From contig CANTUZ010000024.1 in assembly GCA_947846985.1 (NCBI GenBank), positions 868,001-932,000 of the forward strand: a stretch of 64,000 nt of DNA. Reading direction: 5' to 3'. This document shows positions 21,954 through 34,703 of the stretch, piece by piece (positions within the stretch are counted from its first letter, which is position 1; each line of letters starts with the position of its first letter). A program made the translations under genes and the position numbers. The notes under the pieces were generated by a model, which searched no databases, was not told where the DNA came from, and was given only the letters and a program-made list of their open reading frames with translations. This DNA comes from Fratercula arctica. Lineage: Eukaryota > Chordata > Aves > Charadriiformes > Alcidae.

Positions 21954-22987
21954 CACAGCAGCCTTCTGGTTTCCCTTCCTCCCTTCCTCCACAGCCTGGC
22001 CTGGCTGGTATCTCCCCATGGGCAGGACCAAGCTGCTAACTAAGCCGTACTGCAAAACATTTTAGCACAAACTGAATTTACAGTGTCACAAACGTTTCCA
22101 TAATCACTGTCCTAAGTAGCAGCTTTCCACCCTTTGAAGATATGAAAAGTTTAAAATAACATAGTGTCTTAACTCCTGTTATTTAAAGATTATTTCAGTG
22201 GGGTCTTTCCATGAGCATCCAAATAGGGAATTGTGGGTTTCCATGTTGAGCTCAGCATGACCACAAATGCCGTCAAGGTGCTGCCCAGCAGAGTACTTTC
22301 CAAATGTAAATTTGCACCTATAAAAATCACAGATACAATGCTCAACCTACAGCATTGACCTTGCTCAGCAGTACTTAATCTCCAAACATCCCAAGTAACT
22401 AATACTTAATCCTGCATGCAGTCATCAGCCTTTCCACCCCAGTTAAAAAGAGGAATAATCCCTGTTTTCTCTAAGAAATAACTGTAGTACAGTCTCAGGA
22501 GCAGCAGAGGCTCAGTCCTAAGCTTCTGGTAATAGAGCCGGCTCAAATTGCACAGGAGGCACGTTCACTGCTGCACAAACAAAGACTAAAGCCAATCCCT
22601 GCCCTCAAGTGCTTTCAGAGTGAAAAAACAAGACAAGCAAAGCATGAGCATCATTGCTCTTTTCCCTTCTTTGCAGATAGGCATCTTTTATACAGAGATT
22701 AAAGGCCATGTTTTCCATACTGATAAAAACATTAGTAAACATTTTCCCCAGCTGACAAAGGAATCACTTGGCAAAACCCAGAGGCTGAATTCCTCTCTCC
22801 AGTATCCCCGTCTAACAACTGACATACAGTCTCTGTTTCCGCTTTTCTATTCCACTGGTTAGATCACGTTTGCTTTTCACTGTTACTCTCATCTCCTTTA
22901 GAAAAAGAGGAAAATAAGTGAAAATAATTTTAGCTGAAAGACTGTACATGGCATGGCCAGTAGTATACAGGATATCGGAAATTTAAC

Positions 22988-23132
22988 AGATCGTAGAATC
23001 GTGGAATGGTTTGGGTTGGAAAGAACTTTTAAAGATCAGCTAGTCCAACCCCCTGCCACAGGCAGGGACATCTTTCACTAGAACAGGTTGCTCAAAACCC
23101 CATCCAACCTGACCTTGAGCACTTCCAAAAAC
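22988..23132 (-). mobile_element. CR1 LINE 3' fragment
   Basis: The plus strand reads GGAATGGTTTGGGTTGGAAA and later CCCCCTGCCACAGGCAGGGA, the reverse complement of an avian CR1 3' end. Confidence 0.88.
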
Positions 23133-23911
23133 CAGTGACCTTAGGATTCAAGACATAGCTTATTATAATTTGTTTTCTAAGTAAAAGGGAAGAACGAGCT
23201 AAAAAAATATTCCTTTCTTCAGGTATATCTGATAGAGCATTTTACTTAAAACATCTGAAACATTCAAGTTCAGGTCCTCCAACTGCAAAACTGATAAAAG
23301 GTAGACTGCGAGTAGTGACTTTGCTAATTCCTCCAGAATCAAACCCTGGAAGGAAGCTGGCATTCAGCAGAGCATATTTCTGGTTCTGTTATGTTGAGCC
23401 ATTGTGCCTGCAGGCTATTTACTGGTGGTGTGAATCTGAACCATATAAAAAACCATTAGGCTCTAGTAGTGACTAAATATTTAGCGAATCCACCTATTTA
23501 AATCAAGCATGAAAGGCTTAACTCCCACAGATATCTGTCTTGAGCTGTAATTTAGTGCGTGGGGAGGACATATACTTCAGGCTGTGTTTACAACACCTTT
23601 ATGAATCAACTTCTGATTGCATCTCATTTACCAATAGTCTTACCTTGTACTAGGATATAAACACATGCTCAGAGCACATTTAGACGAGAGAGAGTGTAGC
23701 GACCTCTATAGTCCAACATGAGACAGTGTGATTTCATTTATTGTTGCTTCCTTGTTCTTGGCAATTACTTGTTTCCCTGACAGGAGGAACAGGAGTCTGA
23801 GTTGCCAGTGCTGTCAACAGCCTGGATGTCCCGTGGCTGACCAAGAACTGCAGAAGACCTCGCAGTTACACCTGATCTAGAAGACACCCCTGCTCATTCC
23901 AGGGGGAATTA

Positions 23912-23963
23912 GAACACCTTTAAAAGTTCCCTTCCAACCCAAACCATTGTACGATTCTATGTG
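23912..23963 (+). mobile_element. CR1 LINE 3' tip
   Basis: TTCCCTTCCAACCCAAACCA followed by ATTCTATG-like bases, the last part of a CR1 in sense orientation. Confidence 0.75.
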
Positions 23964-24021
23964 ATCCCTGTGTTGCAGTGGCCAACAAACCATCAAATCT
24001 CAGCACTGCTTCCAGATTATC

Positions 24022-24167
24022 ATGGAGTCTCCTTCTCTGGAGATATTCAAAACCCTCCTGGATGTGATCCTGTCTAACCCGCTCTAGGTGAACCTGCTTT
24101 GGCAGGGGGGTTGGACTAGATGATCTCCAAAGGTCCCTTCCAACTCCAACCATTCTGTGATTCTGTA
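24022..24167 (+). mobile_element. CR1 LINE 3' fragment
   Basis: GGAGATATTCAAAACCC, GGTTGGACTAGATGATCTCC and a 3' end with ATTCTGTGATTCTGT octamers mark a CR1 end in sense orientation. Confidence 0.9.
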
Positions 24168-26090
24168 ATCATGATTACCAGCAGCTGGTGTTCCTCCCAT
24201 CTCGTATCTTCATGTGGTGTGACCTGAGATGGATTGGGCCTGCCAGTGAAATTAGTTCTCTTCTACTCTATTCATCTGTGATTACATGATTACACTTACA
24301 TGGAAGTGTAATGTAAATTAATCCTGCTGGGCATTTGGGAAGTGGCAGATTGCTGATGGTCAGGAGCAGTACAGAACAATGGAAGGCAGTTAAAGAACTC
24401 TTCTTTGGTGTTTGCTCTGGCCTATGGTCATAACATTCAAATTCAGACTGGCAGATGAGAATCAGCAATGCGAATTTTGCAGTTTCTGCTCTCCAAGGGA
24501 CAGTCTCTGCAGCGATGTTGTGGAGTGCTATGTCTTCAAGCACCATTCAAAGTCAATAGAGTCCATCAATCAATTAATTCATACTACAGGGATCTATTAA
24601 TAGTCCAGACTCTAACTTCTAGCTCCCACATGTGCCTTTTCTGTAGTGTAACAAGTAGGTAGGCAGAGCAGCTCCATCCAGGTCTGCTGAGAACATCCAC
24701 AATGAAGGGTGACTGAGTGCCTCCTTTCTCTGCAGCAGGACAAACCGCCTGCTATTGCAAGTCCAGTGCAGAGGTGCAGCAAGATGGGCAATTCTACCGT
24801 TCTGCATGGGATGAAAACTCAAATCTTGAAAAGAAGACTTCTATAGTGATCAAAACCATAGCAATGAGTCTTGAAAATATCTGATCTAGTTGCTTTAGTG
24901 CTCTTCATACCTTGTCTTAGTGACTCCAAGAATAATCATGCAGTTAATTGGAGACAGAGGAAGCAAGAAAACAAGACCAAGCCTTCAGACACATCCTAAC
25001 AAGAAGGAGGTGATGCCTGGCTACCTCTTTGTAGCCTCATCTCATTTCACCTAGGTTTACAAGTGAAGTCACATCTCCAAACCCTTTGAAGTTATTACCA
25101 CATACTCAATCCTGTCCAAACAAATTTCTGCAGCCTGAGATGGGGTTTGCCTGCAATGAGCCTGCTCAAGTGTAGTGAAGTTTGTCAGTGCTTTGTTGGC
25201 ATTCCCAGGAACGGCAGCTTCACACAAGGAGGAGCAGAAGTGCTGAGCAGTGTCTGATGTCTGGTTCATCCTGGTTGGCATTCCAAGCAGAGGATGGGGT
25301 GAATGACTCTTAATAGCTGTGCTAATTTTATGCAAATTGCATCACTAGAAAAACAACTCCACAGGACACACTGAGCACCCTGGAACCAGGCTGCTGTTGA
25401 ACAAAGAGAAGTGCTGGACACACTGAGTATCCACAGCCATCTGTGAGTAGCCCGTAATTTAAGTGTAAAATTCCTAAGATGGAAAATATTATTTGGCCTG
25501 AATGATATGGTTTTTTCTTCAGGGAAGGCTTAAGAATTATTCTTTTATTTATCTTAACTGGGGCTGCCAAAAATGTAGAGGTATTAATGGGAAAGTTCAA
25601 AGAACTCACATAACTTCAGTAAAGATTTGCCATTCATTTAAAAATTCCTGTTGGCTATTCAAAGGAAAGTCCTACCCACAGATCACTACACACTATTTTT
25701 AAACAACAAAAGACTTCACAAAACCAATGTATAGGGATATAATTAAATTGGAGCCTCAGGCAAGTAGTAAGACACGGGGAAGATCTTCAAAGTTACTTGT
25801 CTGTTTAACTCTCTTTGCTAACATGTACCAAATACACGCTGTAACCACACCTGTCCTGGAGGAAATCTCAAACTTAGTTGTAAGGGTTACAAAACATGTT
25901 TATCCAGCATGAAATTACTTTTGTGTCATTATGTTTGCTCCTGCTTAAAGGACCTGGTCACCTTCCAACTTTAGGCATTGAAAGAAAGCAAACACTGTCC
26001 TGTTTCACTACAGGGATCGATGCTCACCAAGACTGGTATATAAGCAAAAAATATTGGAAAAAAAAAAAAAGACAAGAAAGTTCAGAATTT

Positions 26091-26109
26091 TGATGCACAA
26101 TATTTTAAT
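26091..26109 (-). terminator. K6 poly(A) signal
   Basis: On the minus strand, ATTAAA (26104-26109) followed by GCATCA (26091-26096). Confidence 0.72.
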
Positions 26110-26479
26110 GAGAAAGTAAGATGTAAAAGATCTTTTGGAGAATGGAAAACATGGGGAAAATATTGCCAGGGTCTCATTAGAGGCTGCAAGCCAAGAATTG
26201 CTCCAGGGCTATATATTCCACATACATTACCCTTTTTCATGGCATGGGAAGACTTATACAATCTCATCCCACTTTCAACCAGCCAAAGATCATGGATATA
26301 ACTAATTTGAGGCCATCATTATTAGGAGCCACTGGAAAGAATAGTCAGGAAACTAAATTAAACTGTTAGCTTGAGATTGCATGTACGATTTTCAGAGACG
26401 CACGGTTCATGCTCCAGGAAAGGAGCGGCATTAACAGGAGGAACATCTTCCTCTGTGTTGGGTGATTGCTCCTGCGTAT

Positions 26480-26836
26480 TTAACATGGTCTGCAGCTCCT
26501 AAAACCATAAGCACTGGATCCATAGGAAGAATATGACCTCCCATAATTGTACAAGCTCCTAGAGCCATAGGAGCCACTGGGACTCAGAGAGCTCATGGAT
26601 CCAACCAAGTTCCCAATGGTGGATGGTGCTGAGCTGCCCACGATGCTCTCCTGAGGGCAGGAGCTGAGAATGGGGCCAGGGAAGGTCATGACCACAGGTG
26701 GGGGGTAGATCACGGCTCTCGAATCGCCACAGGATGTAACACAGGGCTCGCTCCAGGCATTTGCAATTGGTTGCGGGCAGGTGACTTCGCAGGGTGCAAG
26801 GCAGCGGGAGCTGATCATCTGTCTGTAGGAAGACAT
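26480..26836 (-). CDS. K6, beta-keratin of VTSCGDSR type, 118 aa
   Basis: A corneous beta-protein of the second subfamily in the window. It begins MSSYRQM, has [14 protein letters not shown] and [15 protein letters not shown], then a core with [15 protein letters not shown]. The tail is short and rich in Ser and Tyr rather than Gly repeats, and closes RSCRPC. The open frame continues 20 codons upstream, but that is 5' UTR and intron; the acceptor CTTTCAG gives an exon 2 start at about 26857. The subfamily resembles proteins annotated as beta-keratin-related or keratinocyte-type in birds, which is a memory-based comparison. It stands alone, without a facing partner. Confidence 0.92.
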   Translation of the reverse strand: MSSYRQMISSRCLAPCEVTCPQPIANAWSEPCVTSCGDSRAVIYPPPVVMTFPGPILSSCPQESIVGSSAPSTIGNLVGSMSSLSPSGSYGSRSLYNYGRSYSSYGSSAYGFRSCRPC

Positions 26837-26857
26837 CTTCTGGGAATGCAGATAAAT

Positions 26858-28256
26858 CTGAAAGACACAACACCGAGGCAACACAAGGCTGAACACTCAG
26901 GGATGAATATAGTGGAAACTGTGCTTTGAAGAGAAAGAATGAAAGATAGGAAGAAGACCAGACAGAGGCTGAAGATTTCAGGTTTGTCTCAACAGCAATA
27001 TCCCTTTTCTCATCTTCTCATGCCTCCTCCTCTCCCCCAGAACAACCTCTTTTGGCTCTTAACTATGGAGCCAATTTAATATATAAAAATATCATTAACA
27101 ATCAAGGAAAATGTGTATTTGAACTCAAATTGTCCTCCTATCCCATTTTTCCTTTCCAGCATTCCCTTTTAAATCTGACTTACTGTGACACTTGACCATT
27201 TTTTTATAAGTAACTGCAGAAAAGAAGAGAAACACTGGCTAACGCCTATACAGTAACATCCTGTGCTGGTTCTGCACCACCTGTAATTATTACAACTGTA
27301 TGAGGCAGGTCATTGTTATTCCAGCTTTAAGGAAGAGGTAACTGAGGGTTAGAAGTGAATGCATTGCCCAGAGCCATTTGGTGAGGCAACAGGAGAGATG
27401 GAGCTAAAATTCAGGCAGGCCTGGTTGTTAATGGCAGTGTTATTCCCTAATCTTTCAGATGCTACAGCCGGCAGCAGGGCTCCCCTGCATGTTCTGTACA
27501 GAGATAAAATGAGCAGCAGCCACCTCCCTGAAGAGCTTGTAAAGAGAGTTTGCTTGGCAGAGTCTCCCACATTTGGGTGGGAACACAGTGTCAGTGAGGT
27601 TTCCAGTATAACTGGGACTCCTGTGAATGTGGTCCCAGCTGACCTGCTAAAGGTGATCAAGGTGACAAATGACTGGCAGAAATAGGAACTGTGCATAATT
27701 TCGTGGAGTCCTTTTCTTTAATCATAAGGATCACTTGATTACTCATAAAATCAATTTGCAGCTCCTCTTGATCTCTGTCCTGCCTTACTAAAACCCATAA
27801 AATGGAAGGCTGGGAATAAAGAAAAGGAATAAAGTCCCACCCGTAACAAGTAGATGACTTAATGCGCAACAGGATTCAAATTAATTCAGAAATAATTGCA
27901 AAGAAATAATCGCAAAGAACAGGACAAAACATTATTCCTAACAGTGGCTTCCTAGTTCAGTCTGAGAGTCAGAGTTAAGTTTTCTTGGTGGTCACCATTA
28001 CAAGTTAACACAAGCAAAGTAAGGCAGATTCCTAAAGGCAGGAGGAAATAGGAATTCACTAAATCTCACTATAAATAAGTTTGCAAATCTCAAACCTTCA
28101 ACTGCTCTGAAAACTCTTTTCCTGCCCTTTTACAGCCTGCCACTGAGTAAGTAGGAAACAGCTCTTTCTGAAAGAAAGCTTCAAACTTTTCACACATTTC
28201 AGTTAAAATCCTGTATTGTTACAGCAATATATTAATAGCATCAGTCTCCAACTTAC
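26858..28256 (-). other. K6 intron
   Basis: About 1.4 kb between donor GTAAGT (28251-28256, minus) and acceptor CAG (26858-26860). No other gene is seen. Confidence 0.7.
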
Positions 28257-28323
28257 CCCCTCACAGCAAAGAGCAAGCCAGGAGAAATGGTTAGAGCAGC
28301 CCATAACTGGGAGCGCTTTTATA
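28257..28323 (-). promoter_or_regulatory. K6 TATA box and non-coding exon 1
   Basis: TATAAAAG at 28316-28323 on the minus strand, exon 1 ending at 28257. The upstream element (GACTGAGCAAAATAATTA on the minus strand) lies near 28425-28450. Confidence 0.8.
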
Positions 28324-28450
28324 CCTTTTCTTAGGCAATCAGGAGGATATGAAACATTCTTCATGTATGATGCCCTAACGCACTATCAAACAAAAATTCA
28401 CTCCACCTGTAACTGCCCCAGATAATGTAATTATTTTGCTCAGTCATGGT

Positions 28451-31440
28451 GATTACTATTGCGTTCTTCTCATTAGTCTGGCAACGTAACTTTTTTTCTT
28501 TTATTGCTTTTTCCTTTTTCTCTGGTTGCCTCATGGAGCAAAGATTGCTCAGAAGTTTATCTATAAACACAATATGCTGACGTACCTGAGATACTACCCC
28601 GCTTTTCCAAGTCATGCTCCAGTAAGGGGGCATTGTGCAATTAATCCCATCATACCCACACACATTAATTCCTATGACTCTGATATGAGGCACATTTGAC
28701 TCCATAGACACCTTCCGACTGAGTTGTAGGTTTGGAAATGGGAAGCATTTGTACCCGTCCTTCTGGCCAAGAAACAAACACAAAGCACATGGCCCACTTC
28801 AAACTTTAAAAGTACAGGTGGAGTAACCTGTAAGCAAGGAGCTGCTGTTCTCCAGCCCTGGCATGGGGGCAGGAGCCTCAGACAATGAGAAATTCATGTC
28901 CGGCTTTCATTGTCAGGGACCCCATGGGATCATTGCTGAAGATCTCAGGGCTCCTGAGTGATGAACGATTCATGGTCTGGGATGAAACAGGTCAGGAAGT
29001 GAAGCTGTGCATCACCCTAGGGAAACCTTGGGCTGGAATCTTAATGTGCAGTTTCAGCTGATGCGGAAGATTGGCCACTTACTTCAGCAGATTTTGTCCT
29101 CAGATCCAGCACCCTGTCTTCAGTTCTTCAGTTATTTACTGACAATACTATTTTCAATAGAGTCTATTCATTTTGTGTACCTGAGTTGACATAACTTAGG
29201 AATGCTTTTTTAACCTCAAGAAGATGAGTTCTTCCCCTCTAAAATCCATCCCCTTCTAGGAAATTTAAGGTTCAGTGCCTGGTTTTGAGTAATCTTGAGC
29301 CCTCTATTCCACAATGCTAATTTTATTCCAGTTTGTCCATCAGCATTTGGTAACTGTTACCAATACTGCAGTGTAATGCTGTGCGAGTGACCCACGCAAG
29401 AAGGTTGAGGAAGCCTTGGGATTTCCCTCATGGTGTTTCCTGGCAATGCCTGCGGAGACGCCCTGTAAAACTACTGATAGTTTATGGTAGACAATTCATA
29501 TAAACAAGAAACAGGAATAGAAACAACGGGAAGAAGATGTTGTGGGGAAACAACCCACCCGATCTGCTCCTCCTGCCCGAACCACACCTGGTTTCACTTT
29601 GTCTGGAATCAGGTGATGACAGTGACGATAGATGAATCACAATTCTTGGAGATACATCCCTCTGCTAACCGTCCTGCTCTCCTCATAGGGCAAAGGGAGC
29701 AATACACTACTCTTGATACTGCTGACACCTCAAGCTGCCTATTTTTTTGACTCACGGTGTTCAGGGTTACAGCCCTGTGATTTGCTTTTGTAATTTTACA
29801 GACCCAGAAAAGGGCATCCAGATGTTTTTTCCCATATAATGGGAGTTTCATGTGCTTTACGAACTTAAACCATTCATAGTCATTTTTGCCAGTGCAAATA
29901 TGGTATAGTAAGATATTCTGAGACAAATGGCTCTACGACAAGCAAAGTTAGCGTGACATATGGACTACCTTTGCACAGATTCCTTGTATCACAAATCACA
30001 GTACTGCTGTGGCACATATGGAACCATTGTATGTGAACAATCATCAAACCCATTTACTAAATTAGCATCAAATATTTTATCTATATCAAGCATATAATTT
30101 TATTGTAACGCCATCAAAAAAAGACATTCAAATGTGTCTACAAAAACTTCCATGAATTGATTTTGGATTATTCCTTTACAAATGTGACTAAAAGCTCTTC
30201 CTGACTAGCTTGAGTGAACACCACAATCAAGAAGAGCAAAGGGACATCCTTCATTTCAGTTTGTAATTGAAATCCAAACTCAGGACTCAGGATGCCCAAG
30301 TATTTCTGTGCAATTATCCCAAGCCCATGGTGGATGGCTTTGGAGTCATCCATCCAAGAGTGCACCTCATACAGCGTGGGTGGAATTTGTCTCATCTGGT
30401 AACACAGCACACCCAGGTTGTACCGGCACGTCTACTACACCCTAGGAGGAGTCAAATAACAGCACCCGAGTGGGTAAGCCACCTGAGAGAAGGAGAATGC
30501 AACGAAAAAGGAGTAACTGCCAACAAGGAGGGGTTGAGTAGCACTTTCTGTTTGAAGAGCACTATTTCTAAGTTCTTGAAAAATAATATTTGTGCCTTGG
30601 TATGACTATACTTCAAGACAAAAAGCATGACTGCTGTTGATGTTGATACATTAAGCTCTGTTGCTGGTATGGCCACAAAACCTTGATGGGACTGTAAACT
30701 ATGTTCACTGGGATCACGCAAGACTCAGCACTGCGCTCTTGTGGCTTAGCTGAGAGCGTGACTCAAGCTGAGTAACTCACAGTTATCTCAGACACCTCTC
30801 GATGAGGTGAATTCATGGTCGGAGCTGAAGTGTTGGCATACCCTCAACTTGTATGAAAATTGTGGTGCCATTTCCAGATGGGAATTATGCGTATTTGGGA
30901 TCTCCTGATATAGCATTGCTGCCAAGATGAAAGTGTCCTTTTTGGGGGGTGGTTGTTTTTTTCTGATATGACACTAAACTGTCCGCAGCTTCCTTGGGAA
31001 CAGAGAGCTTCTCCAGTTTCCAGCAATTCCTTTCTTGGAGGCTTTGATTTTTAAAAAATCTTTCTTAAATATCATTCTGATATTTAAGATATCTGATATC
31101 TGATGATATGACTATGTAACAGTAGACTATTTTGGCTGGTTTATTTGAATATAAAAAGATACCTGTGCTAAATATTGGCATATTCTAACCCTAATAGCAA
31201 CATTCTGCATACGTATTCTTTGGCACATATGCTTCCCAGTGAAAAGGCATTTTTATGATGGCATTGACCATGTAAGATGCAGATTCTGGTTCTAGCTGCT
31301 GGGAAGGAGGAATTACGCATTGCACAGGACACATCCTGGCCCTGTGCACTTAGGTGCATTTATTATCATCAAATAATCAAGGGATGTAAAGGAGAGAGGT
31401 GTGAAGAAAGGTTGGAATAAAACAAAAAGATAATATTAGG
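28451..31440. other. Intergenic between K6 and K7
   Basis: About 3 kb, AT-rich, with a short AT-rich ATATCTGATATC-like stretch near 31075-31105. No gene or clear mobile element is seen. Confidence 0.5.
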
Positions 31441-31459
31441 ATGCATCATGATTTTTATT
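31441..31459 (-). terminator. K7 poly(A) signal
   Basis: On the minus strand, AATAAA (31454-31459) followed by a GATGCATCC word. Confidence 0.68.
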
Positions 31460-31898
31460 AGGAACAAGAAATGGCATTTACACTAATAACAGAATAAAAA
31501 AAATAAAATTGAAGGAATGTTTCCAGTTTCTCAGACCTGATTACAAGCAATTTGTCAACAGGGTTGATGAATGAATGTGAATGAAGCATTCGTTCACTCT
31601 GGCTGCTCTTTATTCCCTATGGCAAATCTAATTTTGCCAACCAAGTTCTGCTTTGCAGCATGCAGGAAGGCTTTGTTGAGCACGAAAGCCTAACACATAG
31701 GAGAGCAAAGCAACTTCCCTGATTTAAATTTTGTTACATCTTCTAGGTTGGACATGAAAACCAGAAAACCAGTACATGTGTTCACAGAGAGGCTAAAGCA
31801 TAAATGGACCCAATTTCTCACCCGTAATGTCAGAATGGAAAACACACAGTTTGAGAAACCAGTGCAGCAACAACATCACAAGAAAAAAAAGCATAAGA

Positions 31899-32595
31899 AG
31901 GACAAGCAGAAGAGCAGTTCCCATAGGTGCTGAGCAGCACCCACAGGTTCCCACTGCTTCAGAGAGTCGTGCTCCTCAGCTGAGTTGCACGTCCAGGTCT
32001 TGCCGTCAGATCCAACACTGTTTCTCCTGCTGTCCACATCTTCGGCCATGCTTAGCATGGCCCGCAGCCCCCGTAGCGCTGGCTCCAGAGCTGGCTGGAG
32101 GAGGAGGAGCAGGAGGACAAGGAGCCCCCATAGACAAAGGAGCCCTGCAGGCCCCTGGGGCGTCCCGGCCCCAGTGGGGACGAGGTGCCCACGATGCTCT
32201 CCTGAGGGCAGGAGCTGAGGATGGGGCCTGGGAAGGTGATGACCACGGGTGGTGGGTAGACCACGGCACGGGAGTCCCCACAGGAGGTGACACAGGGCTG
32301 GTTCCAGGCGTTGGCGATGGGCTGCGGGCACGTCACCTCGCAGGGTGGGAAGCAGCGGGAGCTGAGCTGCTGGCTGGAGAAGGACATCCTGCGGGCAGGG
32401 AGGGGAACCTGCAATACACCGGGGAGCCTGAGTCAACCCACCGCTCACCAGCCACCACGCAGACCACCCTGCGCTGCCTTGCCAGCAGCGGGGAGGGCTC
32501 AGGACATGCCACGGGGAGTTGCTCTGCTGAGGCTTGGGTGCTTCTTCTCTCTCTTTCTCTTCCCCCTTCCCTGCCCTCCTTCCTCCCTCCCAGGC
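31899..32595 (-). repeat. Left arm of K7/K8 inverted repeat
   Basis: A 697 bp arm that matches 34704-35400 in reverse, with about five differences seen by eye and no length difference. It spans part of the intron, all of exon 2 coding and part of the 3' UTR. Confidence 0.88.
32052..32387 (-). CDS. K7, beta-keratin of VTSCGDSR type, 111 aa
   Basis: A short corneous beta-protein. It begins [20 protein letters not shown], has [12 protein letters not shown] and [15 protein letters not shown], then the core [15 protein letters not shown]. After the core come an Arg/Gly/Pro stretch, a Ser run (SSCSSSSS) and RYGGCGPC. There are almost no Gly-Tyr repeats. It differs from K8 at residues 27 (Ala/Thr) and 84 (Phe/Leu). 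The longer frame starting MQVPLPARR is 5' UTR. The acceptor ATTGCAG sits at 32409-32411; a second AG just before the ATG is possible. A long open frame on the opposite strand is a shadow of its GC-rich codons. Confidence 0.92.
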   Translation of the reverse strand: MSFSSQQLSSRCFPPCEVTCPQPIANAWNQPCVTSCGDSRAVVYPPPVVITFPGPILSSCPQESIVGTSSPLGPGRPRGLQGSFVYGGSLSSCSSSSSQLWSQRYGGCGPC

Positions 32596-32899
32596 TCTCT
32601 ACACCCCGAGTGCTGCCCAAGCCAGTGAGAAGCTGTGCCCAGGTCCACCAGTCAGTTCACCCTGAGCTCAAGAGTAAATGTGCCTGGACTGAGCCCCATC
32701 TTGGCTGAACCCCTGGGACCTGCTGTAGCAGCTCAGACAGATCTGTGGCTGACCTAAGTGACAGTGAGAACATCAAGGAAAAAAGTCTTAATGCAAAGGT
32801 AGGTACTGACACCATCGCAGTTCAGACTGTGTGTGCAGGAGTTCGTTAAAAATAACCCAAACCTAAAGATAAAGAAGATGATGAAGGGATCACACTTAC

Positions 32900-32967
32900 T
32901 CAGATCAATGAAGCGGAGAAGTGAGAACCTGTGATCTGAGGATGTCTGAGCCAGAAGCCCTTATATA
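32900..32967 (-). promoter_or_regulatory. K7 TATA box and non-coding exon 1
   Basis: TATATAAG at 32960-32967 on the minus strand, exon 1 ending at 32900 (TGA|GTAAGT). The TATA word differs from that of K8, so the promoters are not copies like the coding exons. Confidence 0.78.
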
Positions 32968-34230
32968 CCATCTTCTTGGATTGCCTGGAGGGGTTGAGAC
33001 ATCCTTCGTGTTTCGGGTTATTTTGTTACAAAACACAACAAAGGACGTCACTCCCCAAACTTCTATGACTGTTTTATTCATCTTCAGACAATTATCAATT
33101 ATCAGTCTCTTCCAACACCCTCTTGTTTCTTCCTTAAACTTTTTGAAGCAGTTTCACTTCCTGCAGCATTTTGCTGATTTTGCCAATGTGACAAAAATGT
33201 TGCAAAACTACCTGATTTATGCAATTGCTCTACACAGCCAGTATTTTTCAAGCACTGCTCAGTATCACAAGCACTGCAATGCACTGTGGGCTCATTTTCT
33301 TCTCTAAATCCCTGCTGATACTAAGCTGGAGCACCATAGAGCTTATAGTTGGAATAAAGATGGGAGATTTACTCCATCTGCCTTGTTCCTTCTCCCAGCT
33401 ACACACTGCAGGTCTGATACAGCACACTAATGCAGAGAGGCGATTTTTTTTTGTGAACTCTTACAAATCATCTGTATTTTCTTTCCCCTCTGAACATAAA
33501 AAGATGGCCACACATTCCCTCCTGCGTCCCTCTCAAGCCTTCACACCACAGCCTTGATTTATGCAGGCTAGCGCGTCCTTCTGGCTGCGACAATATTATG
33601 ACTCTGTGTCTGATGTGAGGAAAATCCTTCACTAATTATTAAAATAGTGGGGTTTGGGGTTTTTTGTCTTGCTTGGATGTGAATTAAATAGAGCAAGACA
33701 ATCCTTTAAAGCCACACAGGGGAGCGGGATGTTTTATCCTGTGTTATGGGACACCCGAGATTGGGGTCTAATTTGTGGTCTAGCCCCGTGTGCCTCCTTT
33801 TGTCCCCAAGGAGAGACCCGACAAGGGCAAGAGCAGACACCAGGGGCTGTGGCTGAAAGCAGAGGGAGCTGAACACTAAAAATCTAACTCCTATGGAAGA
33901 CGATTGCATTGGACCCTCATTTGGGTGTTTGCAGTGTCCTCAGTGATTTGGTACCCCAACACTGACCTGCACCAGGATAGGAAGGGGATTAAAAGTCTTG
34001 CATATTCCTTGGTATTCCCAGGGAAAATTTAATAATGGTCCCCAAGAAGGTAGCAATATATCTGGAGTTTTAAAACACTGTAACGAACATAGAGTATGAA
34101 AAAAACTTCGGAAAGAGAAACTCCAGTGTCTGTAAGAAAATAAATCGATGTATTGCAAAGCTGGGGAAGTCAGCTGAGTGACTTCTAAGAAGGAAGAACC
34201 TGGGAGACACTGAGAAAAACCTGGGCTGAG
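32968..34230. other. Intergenic between K7 and K8 promoters
   Basis: About 1.3 kb, the shortest divergent spacer in the window. No gene is seen. Confidence 0.5.
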
Positions 34231-34265
34231 TAACACTTGCTAACAGTGAGGAAACTATTTGCATG
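34231..34265 (+). promoter_or_regulatory. K8 upstream conserved element
   Basis: AACAGTGAGGAAACTATTTGC, a variant of the shared element, 100-134 bp before the TATA box. Confidence 0.45.
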
Positions 34266-34364
34266 AATGAGGAGTTGAGGAGCGATGTGTAATCTATTTG
34301 TTTGGGAGCTAATTAAGATGTTGTTCACAAGGTTTCACAGACCAGTGGGCAGCCCAAGAAACTG

Positions 34365-34433
34365 TATAAAAAGGACTCACAGCAGAGCCAGCCTCAGACG
34401 GCTGCTCTTTGCTTCTCCTCTTTGGTGTCTTGA
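34365..34433 (+). promoter_or_regulatory. K8 TATA box and non-coding exon 1
   Basis: TATAAAAA at 34365-34372, exon 1 ending at 34433 (TTGA|GTAAGT). The intron (34434-34890) ends ATTGCAG. Confidence 0.8.
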
Positions 34434-34703
34434 GTAAGTTTGACCCCAATTAAGCTTTCTGACTTAAAGCATCGTGCTTCAGTAGATTTAACTGTGTCTT
34501 TCAGAAATACTCTGCTTGTCTTGCTTATGCCTCTATTTTTCCTTGAAAATGCACTAATTTCGCAGGCTTTGGTAAATGTAGTGGGTTTTGCTGCAAAACG
34601 TGGTGACGGGTGATCTCCAGTTTGTTTGCCACAGGTCACTTTGGGGGTGGCCAGTTTGGGCAGCACTCCGGGAGCAGGGAGCCTGGGAGAACGCAGAGGA
34701 GCT

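Larger units (their letters stand above)
21954..26090. other. Gene-free interval between the two subfamilies
   Basis: About 4.1 kb between the K5 and K6 3' ends. It contains three CR1 fragments and no gene that I can support. Confidence 0.6.

Noticed and set aside
31827..32708. 293-codon open frame opposite K7
   Set aside because: It is antisense to a GC-rich beta-keratin exon; its mirror lies opposite K8. Codon bias explains the missing stops.
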